Below the pieces are notes generated by a model. That model was not told where the DNA came from, did no database searches, and saw only the letters and a program-made list of their open reading frames with translations. From contig NC_037088.1 of NCBI RefSeq assembly GCF_002994745.2, positions 55,774,397 through 55,838,396 of the forward strand: a stretch of 64,000 bases of DNA, in the 5' to 3' direction. Below, piece by piece: positions 46,132-57,096 of this stretch; position 1 is the stretch's first letter; every line of letters begins with the position of its first letter. Source of the DNA: Rosa chinensis (Eukaryota > Streptophyta > Magnoliopsida > Rosales > Rosaceae). A program made the translations under genes and the position numbers.

Positions 46132-46934
46132 GAGAAAAATTCAGTCACCGTCCCCAAACTATGCTGCCAAGGCCAATTTGATACTAGGGATGGCAATGGA
46201 GCGGGTTGGGGATGGGGATCACAATACCATCCCCATCCCCGGAGTCATTTTCTACCCCCATCCCCGCCCAAATCCCCAATAAAAATATATTGGGGATTCC
46301 CCGTCCCCATCCCCATTGGGGGCTAAACCTCCAAACCCGCCCCATATCCCCAATAAGAATTTAATAAATAAAATAATTTTTTCTCATATTGCCTTTTTTA
46401 AAATCAAAATCTACAACAAATAAATTTAAAATATGATTAAATTCATAAATCATAATTCAGTGAGTGCAAAAGTCAAAACACCATTAAAGTAATTGTGTAG
46501 CCACTAAAGTAAAGTAGTAAATGTATATATTTGTGATTTATATTATAAAAAATAAATTTAAAATATATATATAAGTTAAATATATGTATATATTATTGGG
46601 GCGGGTTTGGGGATGGGGATCACAATACCATCCCCGTCCCATCCCCAATCTTAGATAGCGGGGATTGGGGATCCCTATCCCCATTCCCCATTTGTCCCCG
46701 AATTCTCCCCCCATTAGGGGCGGGTATCCAATGGAGCTCCGCCCCGCTGGGGATTTTTGCCATCCCTATTTGATACCCTAACTCTCAAAAGTATCAATGT
46801 GATACCCAAAGACATATTTTGACATCAATGTGATACTTCCGTCCAAAATTTTTGACGGTTCTGTTAAAAATATCACGCGTCATATATGTGACTAGATTTT
46901 TAAGGACAAAGTCGTACTTTTACACCAATTTTGT

Positions 46935-46971
<37 letters not shown>

Positions 46972-48398
46972 TTTAAACAAAAAAGAGTATGCTTTTCATC
47001 TTCAACTTAGACCAGACAACGTGCCTGTCCCTTTCTTCTTTTCTTCTGTCAGCTGAAGCTAAAGTAGAAGTGCAGATCGGAGAACTGCAGTGTGACGGGT
47101 ATCCGTGGAGCTGCTGCGGTTGATCAGCTCTGTTCGCCAAATCTGATGGCACCAGCGATGATTCTCCTCGGCGACAGGTCTTCCGGCGTCTGGATGGATG
47201 CAGGTCGGGCTTGCCCAAGCAACGGAGCCAGCTGCTGTTCAGTTCACGGCAATGGAAACAGTTGCAGGCGGAGGATCCAAGAGGCAGAGAAGGTCGGGGT
47301 TCAACAGGTCTGAGTCAGCCATCGAAATCTGGGTTTGGGTCGAAGGACGCTGGAGATTGACATTAGCTTCTGTTCTGTCACGATCCGATTCGGATGTCTT
47401 GGTATTGAAGTTGGAATCGATCATTGTCGAATGGTGAGAAAGGAATCAAGGTACTTTGATTTTCTTCCTAAGTATAGTATGGGTACTGGGTATATGGAAG
47501 AACAGAATTTGGGATTAGTAAGTTGGGTATTTTCTGGTATGGATTGGTATTTTCTGAGAGATATATTTTCTGGTATGGATTGGTATTTTCTGGGTAAAAA
47601 TGAAGAAACACAGTTCTTCTTTGTCTGGTACTAGTATGGTTTAGAGTTTCTGGTGCTGGATATAGTGAAGAACAGAATTGGTTCTTGGTATTTTATGTTA
47701 TGAGCTTCTGCTCAATCTTTGAGCAAAAAGCTTGGTTATGGGTAATGGGTAAGATGAAGAAACAAGGTTCTTCTCTTGATATTTCTAGCAGCGGAATATG
47801 GGTATGGGAGATTGAAATTTTGGATTAGAAATTGAATTGTTTGTTCTTATTTTCAGACCTTGTTTGTTCTTGTTTTCTCAATTTGAATTGGATTAGAAGT
47901 TGTCAAATTGCTGCATCTGCATGTAATGTGAGATTTTGATGTTGGGGACGGTAACTGTCGTCGGGGCCGAGCTCGCGTTCAATGCCAAATTGGAATTCAT
48001 TTTGGGCTGGGTGGTTGGTGGCTGGTGGCCTTGTCAGGTAAGTGAGGAAATGTGGCGGCGAAGGTTGCTTCGGAGGTTGCGGCGGTTTAGCTAGTACAAA
48101 ACCCAGAAGAAGAAGAAGAAGAAGAAGAAGAAAATGAGGAAGAAGAAGAAGAAATGAAAAGATAAAAGAAAAAAAAAATGAATTAACAAAAACAAAAGGG
48201 TAAGTTGGTCATTTAACTTTTTTTTTGTCTTCACGTGCTTGCCACGTCAGCATTTTAACGGAACCGTCATAAATTTTGGACGGAAGTATCACGTTGATGT
48301 CAACATATGTCTTTGGGTATCACATTGATACTTTTGAGAGTTCGGGTATTAAATTGGTTTTAGCAGCATAGTTTGGGGACGGTGACTGAATTTTTCTC
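46132..48398. mobile_element. Mutator-like element with long TIRs
   Basis: Starts GAGAAAAATTCAGTCACCGT and ends with its reverse complement. After removing the nested hAT element the arms are inverted repeats of roughly 190 bp. The 9-bp flanks ATTTTGATT (46123-46131) and ATTTTAATT (48399-48407) are a TSD with one change, the length expected for Mutator. The interior has no recognisable transposase. It includes GC-richer DNA at about 47000-47450 that could be captured host sequence, and a (GAA)n run at about 48106-48132. Confidence 0.88.
46185..46768. mobile_element. hAT MITE nested in the MULE terminal repeat
   Basis: 584 bp with TIRs TAGGGATGGCAA / TTGCCATCCCTA and the 8-bp TSD TTTGATAC (46177-46184 and 46769-46776), as expected for hAT. 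The ends are rich in GGGGATGGGGAT and its complement. No transposase. Confidence 0.95.
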
Positions 48399-48407
48399 AT
48401 TTTAATT

Positions 48408-50299
48408 TGTCTTTTCTAGGTGATTTTTTTTATGGTCTTAATTAACATGTTTACATCCATTGCATGTGGAATGAAGTTTCTGTAAGATGAGAAAAGACTA
48501 GGGTTGAGGAAAGAAAAACGGAGTGACTCAATTCATGCAATTAATGTTTTACCTTGAGTCAATTCTTGAAATGCCGGTGGACGGACTGCTGGTTTCTATA
48601 AATATGATCGAACAATGTTACTTTGATACGAAAACTTTCAGTTTCACAAATCCATGCCAGTTCTGTGTTGAAAAGGATTCAATCCTATCAACACAGTTCA
48701 GAGCTAGCTAGCCTCAAAGGTCGACGACACTGTACTGATCGAGTCCGAGATAAGTACTTCGAGTCATGGCCGATTCCCAGTTTACTTTGGAAATACTTCT
48801 GACTTTTGAGTTCTGACTAGGATCTAGATCCTCTGTTATCTCTTCTCTCTGTCCAATAGCCCTTCTCCATTCTCATACTTCCATTTCTTTTGTTTTACTG
48901 TTCTACGATCTGAAACACTTCCAGATCTATTTCATCTCTATTCAACTCATATCCTTTCAATATCCAGGTAATGACAGCCTCCTTATCTTCTTCATTCATT
49001 TTCTCTCATCAGACTTTTTTTTTAGTTTCTGTGTTCCACCATCAATTATGGCTTTTCAGACCTGATATGCATAAGTGTTCTCAGACCTGATTTCATTTTT
49101 TTTTCTTTTCCTTACTTTATATTAACGCGTACAACACAAAATTTTAGTTACCATTTGATTTTGAATTACTTTATATATGTGCTATATGACGATCTGTATG
49201 CACAAGTAGGCCAATGGCAACCATTTGGTTATTCATTTGAAGGTCTTTACTTGATTTTTACTTTAAGGTCCTCACCAAATGAGCTCCTTGGTTTTGATTA
49301 TACTTGAAACTACTCACATCCTATGGGGGTGGGAAAGTGGGCACTAAATGTCTGAAAATAATAAATTTCTTATTAATTGTTTGTCTAAATTTTGAATTTT
49401 TTTATTCCTTGACAATTAAAAAGATGTATATAATTTTCATGTTTTAGGGATAAAAAAGTAAAAAGAAACAAAAAGTTATGATTGACAACACCACTACTTC
49501 TTTTAAATATAGTACAGAAAAATCATAATCTATACTGTTATTGAGAGACGGGATATTGTTAGCGAAAAAAAATTGGATAGAAATGAGTCAAATGACCCTA
49601 AAAGATTAAAAAACCTTGATGACTAAGTAAATTACAATGTTAATTATGATAATTACAAAATATACTTTTATTAACATAAACTAGTTTTCTGCTCACATGC
49701 TCTGCATATGTAAAAATTTTATAATTATTATATTAAGAAAAAAATAGAAATTATTTGAGAAAAAAGAAAGTGAGAAGTTATCTGAATTATGGGTGGTTAT
49801 TGAGGACATGGGTAGTTAATTATCTGAAATTTTTTTTATATGATTTTTAATTTTTCTATTTACCATACTACCACTCAATTTTTGGAAATTATTTAAAATT
49901 AATATAAGGTCTAAGGGTTTTATTATCTTTTGTCATCTATTTATAGATAAATAAATAAAATCTAACAATCCACTTTTCTCTCTCATAATTTTCTCTCTGC
50001 AATAAGTGTTTTCTTTCATCACCTTTTCTTTTTTATTTAATAATAAAAAATACTTTGATATATGCAGAGGCAGCAGAGCAAATAAAAACTATTTTGACAC
50101 ATGCAGAACATGTGTGGAGGAAGACTAGTTTTAATTTTAGATAATTCTAATTAAGTGGTACACCAAATGTGATTCATCTAACTTTATATTTTAGAATATA
50201 ACAGTTAGATAAAATTACTGCCCAAATTAATGTGTATATATTATAGTCGGAACATGAACTGAACTTAGTACTTGCATGCATGTTGTGCAATAGATATAT
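48408..50299. other. AT-rich intergenic stretch, no gene supported
   Basis: Only short low-complexity open frames occur. A pyrimidine-rich segment near 48830-48967 ending in a possible donor (CCAG/GTAATG) could be an untranslated exon of the gene starting at 50300, but nothing proves it. Confidence 0.5.
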
Positions 50300-52612
50300 A
50301 TGGGAACGGAAACATCACTCAAAGTGGAAGAAAGATGCAAGAAAGAAGTTGAAGTGAAGAGGAAAATTAAACTAAGGATTAAATTTGAACCGAAGATAGA
50401 ATCATGGTTGGATAAAATGAATTGGATCACAGCCTTTTCAAGTCAAAGGTCGAGAAAGACGTGGTAGATAAAGCAGTGCTAAGCAAGAAGGATGATGTTG
50501 ATGAGAATGAAATCCTTCGCAATCTTTCTCCTGATCTTCGAGTTCAGATAAAAAATGAAAAGGATGCGAAAGAGATAGATAAGTGGCTAAGAAAAAACCA
50601 CCTCGACCCAGACGGCCCTGATCTTCATTTTAAGTCCAATATCGAGAAAGCAGTAGAAGAAAAACGTAAACAAAATCCAGAATTTGACTTGGATCCGAAT
50701 AATATCCTCTCAATTGTTCCCGATGGTATTCGAACTGAAATCACGGACAGGATATATATATAAGTCGATGGCTAGGCTGAAGCAGGTAAGTTACTTGGAA
50801 CATATGTGCCATGGCCATGTTCGTTTTCTTTTTCTTTTTTTTGTTTCGTAAAGTTTTAGAAGATAAAGCGATTTGTGGGACTCGAACCCACCGACTTTGG
50901 CCATGTATGATAATTAAGAGGATTGATATTTGCTCTCTACTAATTTTGAACATAGCTCAACACCCGTATTGTATTTTTAGGCAAGTAGCTTAAAGTATGA
51001 AAGTAGAGTGACAAGAGTGTTAAAAATTACTCCTCATAAATAATTAAAACTTCAATGATATATTCACAACTGGATTCTTATCCTTTATATTATTATGTGG
51101 TCATTTATAATATATACATTGTTTTCTACAAATTCCACAGGTACCACTTCTTCAAGATATGAATGAACGAGGATTGAAAAGAATCTCTGAGAAACTTAAA
51201 CTCCAGAAGTATACAAAGTCAAAGCAGGGCCAATCAAAGCCTATAATTAAAGAGCAGGAATCGCTTAAAATGATATTCATCGTTGACGGAGTTGCAAGTA
51301 TTGAAAAGAGATATTGTCTTACTCGTTGGGAGCTAAAAGCAGGAGAATTCTATGGGGAAGAGCTCCTACATCGGCCATCAGCCCGAGCAACCGAGTCCGT
51401 TATGCCCGAAACTGATGTTCAAGCCCTGATTCTTGAGGTCGAAGCTTGGCAGAGTGTGGTGTCTGAGAACAAGTTGCATATTAGCAAAGAGATCACCGTT
51501 TCGTCAAAATATGAGATCAACCTTTTGTCCATGCTAAAGAATGTAAGTTAATTTCTCCTTCTGTCACTCTAGTTGGAATCTTTGATCTTTTAGATTTTTC
51601 TGTGCTAGTAACTCCGCAAAATTTCATTTATATTGAAAACTGTTTGGTCATTTAAAATGGTGTAACATTATAAAAAAAAAAACTTAAATGATAAAAATAG
51701 GTAATCAAATGATGACTAAAGGTGTCTAATTTGACCAAATTTATCAGGGATCATATTTATTATTTAAAGTGAGATCTATAAGATGAGTGGTCTTAAACTC
51801 TTAATTGTCAAGCCTTGTTGCAGAACCCCTTCACAGAAAAGCCATAAACTCATTCAATGTGTGGCAGTGTGTGCGTGTTGTGGGGGTGGGTGGTCGGTCC
51901 TTGAACCTTAAGTAATAGATTCTTTCGTTTTTATTTGTTTATTTCAAGGCATGCAATGTGAGACGTAGACTATGCAATATATTATCCTAAATTCTAAATT
52001 ATAGATTTTAGATCCTGGTTTTGCATCTGGACATATTAATGACATTATGTTGGTCTATTTACTTGATTCAAGATAGATAATATCCGAAAGACTTCCGATT
52101 CTGCTCTTTTTTTTCTTTTTCTTTTTTTTGCAAAAATGGTCTATTAGATGATACCCTAATACCCTATGATAATCATACATAATACTTGATTTAGAATTAA
52201 TAATTGGTCTTTTTCATAGGTGCCAGAACTAGAAAAGTATGATGAAAATTTTCTGAAGGCAATCAGTGAGGTCCTTCGGCGAGAGAGCTATAACGTCATC
52301 GGGTCGCAAATTATTAAAGAGAACGACGAACTGATGAACAAGATGTTTTTGGTCACGCGTGGGGAAGTAGGCTTAACAAGGCCTGGTAAAAGGAACAGAA
52401 GATTGTACAAGGTTGGAGCGCTCTACGGAGAAGAACTTCTGGATTGGGCGTTGGATGTGTTGCATACGGGAACAGCGTCTTCTCTCCCCTTATCGGCCGG
52501 TACTGCTTCGTCGACGAAAGCCGAAGTTGACGTCCTCGTTCTCTACGCCACGGATTTGGAGGAGAAGATGAAGGATTTAGCTGCTACTATTCTGAGTCAG
52601 AGGATTAAATGA
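50300..52612 (+). pseudogene. CNGC-derived C-linker/CNBD-only gene, frameshifted
   Basis: Exons by eye: 50300-50785, 51141-51542, 52220-52612, all with GT-AG borders at the same places as the CNGC C-terminal exons at 63450 onward. Exon 1 opens MGTETSLKVEERCKKE and carries two repeats of the post-S6 linker motif (KIESWLDKMN and KEIDKWLRKNHLD, ILRNLSPDL and ILSIVPDGI). It changes frame near 50422, and a TA slip creates a stop at 50761-50763. Exons 2 and 3 each look like a CNBD (VPLLQDMNERGLKRISEKL, GEFYGEELL; VPELEKYDENFLKAISEVL, GALYGEELLDWAL). No membrane segments are present. It may be a tandemly duplicated tail of a CNGC gene. It is much more diverged than copies A and B. Confidence 0.75.
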
Positions 52613-52745
52613 CCAATGAAATATCGCACTCAAATACTCAACTATATATGATGCTCTATTCATATGCAATAAGTTGTTTTCTCTTGATGCCTGGAATGAA
52701 GTTGAGTGACATATTTCTTCACTTTTTATTCTTCATAGTTATATT

Positions 52746-53104
52746 TGTTAGGGTTTGTTTGCTTGTCATTTAAGTTAGTTGTATTAAATACTGTTAATAA
52801 GGCCCTATTTATTAGGGTTGATTAGTTAGGGTTTGAAACAATCCTGCTTAGTCCTCCACGTTTTAGGATTGTGCAAACGTGATTCCATTACTTTGGTTTT
52901 TAGTCTCATTGTAAAGGCTATTTATGCCTATGTTTATCAATAAGGAATATGAAGTGAGGTATTCACCCAAACTATGTTTTTCTTGAGAGTCTTCATATCC
53001 AACAAAACTGGTATCAGAGCTCCTATCGGGGCCTGATTGTGTGTGTAAGAGAGATATTGTTTCAGTGGTAGAAACGGGGTGGTGGTGAGAGCTTTCATCT
53101 CCGA
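52746..53104 (+). mobile_element. copia fragment: one LTR plus PBS
   Basis: LTR 52746-53004 (TGTTAGGGTTTG to TATCCAACA) is followed by the perfect initiator-Met primer site TGGTATCAGAGC at 53009-53020. About 80 bp of leader follow, then the sequence changes to a Tat-like LTR. The rest of the element is missing. Confidence 0.85.
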
Positions 53105-53440
53105 GATCTGATACCTGTCAACCATGAACAGAGGTCGGAGGGAAGAACGGGCTAGCAGGCCTTCGACCCTCCGATGCCTAAGTCAGATACATATAAGAAT
53201 GTACACTAGGTAGGAGTAAATGGAGAGGGGTGACTTAGCTTGAATGAGTGGAGATACATGTATTTATAGTGTGGGGATGAGCTTGTTACCCCTTTATTTC
53301 CAATGTGGGACTAGCTATGGTCCACCGATACCAAAGTGTATGGTATCGGCATCATGTCTGGGCTTTATTGGCGTTACTTTAAGTGGCTAATAAGCCTTGT
53401 GCTTTCCGATACTTGTGCCTGAGAGGTATCTATACCAACA
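53105..53440 (-). mobile_element. Tat-like LTR fragment
   Basis: It shares CTCCGATGCCTAAGTCAG and AATGTGGGACTAGC-type blocks with the LTRs at 12437 and 32492. It ends ATACCAACA, followed by the same PPT (AGTCCCCCAAGTCCCCAGTC) as the big Tat element. The left part of the LTR is missing. It is a diverged relative, not a copy. Confidence 0.8.
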
Positions 53441-54666
53441 AGTCCCCCAAGTCCCCAGTCAAGAGTTCTCTTGGGTGGGGAGTTTGTCTTTGGTAGATGT
53501 ATTAGAAGTGCAAGAAGAGTATCCTTACCACGTGGCTTCCGTACAACCATTACCCCCAGTCCTCCAAGTCCCCAGCTAAGAGGAGTCTTGACTGGGGTGG
53601 TGATTTCATTTTTCTAGTAAAATCATGCAAGCATTCATTGGACATTTAACGAGAGTGTCTTCCTTGGGGTAACTAGTCCCCTAGTCCCCCGAGCCCTAAG
53701 TAAGAGGGTCTGGATTAGGGTTTGCTATCATATGATATCAGGTGTGCTCGATACAAGGTGTTCTTATGGAGAGAACATGTGGAGATATCGTGTCGTGTAA
53801 TAGAGAGATGAGACATGATGATATCATGTAATGGAGATAAAACATGGTGATGTATAATAGAGAGAAAAAACATGGCGATACCACATGTTGGAGAGAGATA
53901 ACCCATGCCAATATCATATAATGGAGAGAACACATGGTGATATTGTATAATGGAGAGAAGATTTGGCGATGTCGTATCGTATAATAAAGATAAAACATGG
54001 GGATATCGTGCAATGGCGATAGAACATGGCAGTGTCGTATAATAGAGATAAAACTTGGCAATACCATGTATTGGAGAAAGATAACCCATGCTGATATCAT
54101 ATAAGGGAGAGAACACATGTCGATATCAAATAGAGGAGAGTGTGTCGTAATTATGCCTATGGTGATATTGGATGTTTTCTAGGATAGTGCTAGGCTATGT
54201 TACCACAACCATGCTTGTAGTTATCTCATCTTGATCATGTGTTTAGCCATTTCAACTTGATCGTATTTCGACATTTCACCTTGATCGTATTTCATTTAGC
54301 CATTTGATTTTGGTAGCATTTAGGCATTTCACCTTGATCGCATTTCATTTAGATATTTTGCCTTGATCGCCTTTCATTTAGTCATTTCGCCTTGGTTGCC
54401 TTTCATTTAGGCATTGAGCCTTGATCGCATTTAGCCACTTCACTTTGATGGCATTTAGCCATTTCGGCTTGGTCGCATTTAGCCATTCATTAAGGCATTT
54501 CGCCTTGATCGCCTTTCATTTAGGCATTTCATCTTGATTGCCTTTCATTTAGGCATTTCATTTTGATCGCCTTTCATTTAGGCATTTTGTTTAGGCATTT
54601 CACCTTGATCGCCTTTCATTTACGCATTTTGTTTAGACATTTCACCTTGATCGCCTTTCATTTAGG
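53441..54666 (-). mobile_element. Tat-like 3' internal region with two kinds of tandem repeat
   Basis: It begins with the PPT. At about 53740-54130 there are repeated units of roughly 40-60 bp (AACATGG.GATATC.TATAATGGAGAGA). At about 54230-54666 there are units of roughly 30 bp (CACCTTGATCGCCTTTCATT, TAGGCATTT). No protein is coded. The right end joins copy B of the segmental duplication at 54667 with the shared bases CATTAGGGG. Confidence 0.75.
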
Positions 54667-54820
54667 CATTAGGGGTTGTAAGTTATAATCCTTACTGTCA
54701 TAAAAGTGGCTTCTTCCTTTGGCATTTGGTCACTTCTGATTCACCTTTATGCACATGTGGTTATTGCATTGGAGCTGCATCTTGTATCCAGATCTGTTGT
54801 TTTGCCTTGATCTATTCCAG

Positions 54821-55184
54821 ATATTGTTATGAAGATGATTGCACCAAGGAGGATCCACTGTCACAGGAAGGTTTCCGTAAGCTAGCCCTGCCATTACCTT
54901 ATTCTAAGCAGTATCACTCAAAGCTTGTTTGCTACATAACTAAGGAACTGATGGACACGGAAAATCCACCACAAGTTCTGCCAAACGGCCGTGTCTACAG
55001 CACTAAGGTTCCCACATTTGCGCCAGTAATAATTAGATGATTGGTCATTGAGTGTTCGAATCTTAAGTTTATGTTTGGGCAGGCCCTGGAAGAAATGGCC
55101 AAGAAGAATGATGGGAAAATTACTTGTCCGAGGACAGGTGAGGTCTACAACTACAAAGATCTGGTGAAGGCATATATATCATGA
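54821..55184 (+). pseudogene. MAEA 3' fragment: exons 6 and 7 duplicated
   Basis: Exons 54821-55007 and 55083-55184 match MAEA exons 6 and 7 with very few changes (YSKQHH to YSKQYH, GEIYNYTDL to GEVYNYKDL). Splice borders are kept and there is no stop. Exons 1-5 (LisH, CTLH, CRA) are absent: upstream is Tat-like repeat DNA. It therefore encodes at most the degenerate RING end and has no visible promoter. It is a truncated gene copy. Confidence 0.93.
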
Positions 55185-56082
55185 GTCTACATATTTATTC
55201 AAGTTCTGTGATTCTGGCTATGTATCAGCCTGTGCTCTATGTACATAAATCCTTTCCTTTCGATTAAAGTGCCACAAATTCTGGTATAAGAAATTATTTC
55301 CCTGTGCTGTTATTCTCATGAGTCAAGATGCCTCAACTTGGTGTTACTCTTGGGAACTTGAAACATGTATATAAGCAAGTTACTCTTTACAATTTTATTT
55401 CCAATTAATTTCATAATTTGTACCAAAATATATTCTACATATATTAAATTTATTTGATAGAACTCCAAGTAGCGTTTCTACTTTCTACCAGTAGTCTGGG
55501 ATGATAGTGCAATTACTATGGGGAAAAAAGAATCGAAAATAATCCTATGATTGCATGAACTCTCCCATCTCTCTTTTTTGTACAGAGAATCAAAGAAACA
55601 AAATATTAAGGAATTGATTGATTCAACAAAATGGAGAGGCATCCAACGACAGTACCCGAAATTTATGTTGCAAATTAGGAGCCACTTGAAATTTAACGTA
55701 TACAATCATTTGCTGAAGAAAATGAAACCACCTTCATTCCAGAATTCATGGGCAGCAAGGTGCAAACTTCTTCGTCTACTTTGTGTTTTGGTCGAAAGGT
55801 GTAAACTCCTTGACTAGATCATTGACTTCGTTGGTGGTTGTGGAAACAAATGCTGGGATGGCCTACATGGCCTTCCTTTGGTTCAGAATTGGACCACAGA
55901 ACTCTTTCATTGTACTCTATCTACTTTGTCTTTCCAGTTGGGTTATCCTACTGTAAAGATTGATCTTTTGTACATAGAAATTTGAGATCTCAAATTTGGG
56001 TTCAAACATTTTATGTTACATTATTTGCAAATTTCCAGAATTTCACTTGGTAACCAAGTCTTAGTTAGATAATTCCCAAGTA
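55185..56082. other. Spacer of copy B, containing the LINE empty site
   Basis: Aligns with 6291-6964 plus 11552-11777 of copy A. The uninterrupted LINE target AAATGCTGGGATGGCC lies at about 55848-55863. No gene is supported. Confidence 0.7.
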
Positions 56083-57096
56083 GATGTAGTTGTGCAGAAC
56101 GGGAAAGAGAAAGCTGCAAGGTTAGTTTCTTTTAGCTTGTACGGTACAGATGATGATGATCTGCAGTATCTGTATGTTGGTAGAAATAGTGGTGGCTGAT
56201 TTTGTTTCAGTGAGAAATCTTTTCCGCATACTAGGTGTTCGAAACAATGCCAATTGGAGCAATCTTCGAACTCCATTAATGTTTTAACTGTTGAATTCTG
56301 TGATCATCAGTTGATAGGCTCAATGGTATGTTTGTTTATTGTGTTGTCCAGAAATACAGATTCGAGTAAGAGATGGCCGACGATGAAGGAGATTACAAAT
56401 CCTAAGGGGCCGCTCTTTCCCAAGTGGAGAATGATATTTTTAGTGTCATGTCTGTTTGCTGTACTATTGGATCCTTTGTTCCTCTACATACCTAATTACC
56501 TATGATCAATGATGATGCCAAGTGCCTGAGTTTGGATAGAAACTTGAAGATAGCAGCTCCTGTCTTCCGAATGGTCACATATGTCTTTTACATACTGAAT
56601 ATTATTCTTCAAGTTTATAAATCCAAGAAATGGTTAGCTTTCATCAATGCATTTCGGTCAGGAAGTTGCTCATCCGTGTTATCTAACTTGAGGAGTATCT
56701 CACCAAGCATAGCTAAGACAATGTGGAAGTCATACATATTAATCGATGTTTTCGCTGTTCTTCCCCTTCCACAGGTAAGAGAAGGCCCTTTCTGCAGTTG
56801 ATTGTTTTCTCTGATCTCTCTATTTGTCAACATGTAATGCAATAGGATTTAAAATTCCTGCCGACGATAGGAGTTTTACTATAACATTAGGAGATTTCTA
56901 TCCATATGTAATTATGTAGTGACAGCAAATTATCACTAGGTTGTCTAAAGAAGTAAAAAGAAATGTGATATAATAATATAATATTCTAATTTGGACGGGT
57001 TAATTCTTAACTAATTTCTTACATGATATGTAATTAGACTTATAATCACTGTTGCTATAAACACTGTAAAATGTATGCAGGTAGTAATTCTCATCT

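Noticed and set aside
50871..50915. tRNA-like T-arm on the minus strand (GTGGGTTCGAGTCCCAC)
   Set aside because: Only the T-arm pattern fits; I cannot build the D-arm, anticodon arm or acceptor stem, and it lies in an intron-like stretch. It may be a SINE or tRNA relic.
52740..52840. Repeated TTAGGGTTTG / TTAGGGTT resembling plant telomere repeats
   Set aside because: The copies are few, irregular and part of a copia LTR with a PBS behind it; not an interstitial telomere array.
56061..56276. 71-codon minus-strand frame, also present at 11756-11971
   Set aside because: Its conservation between the two places comes from the segmental duplication; the plus strand reads as the CNGC N-terminus.
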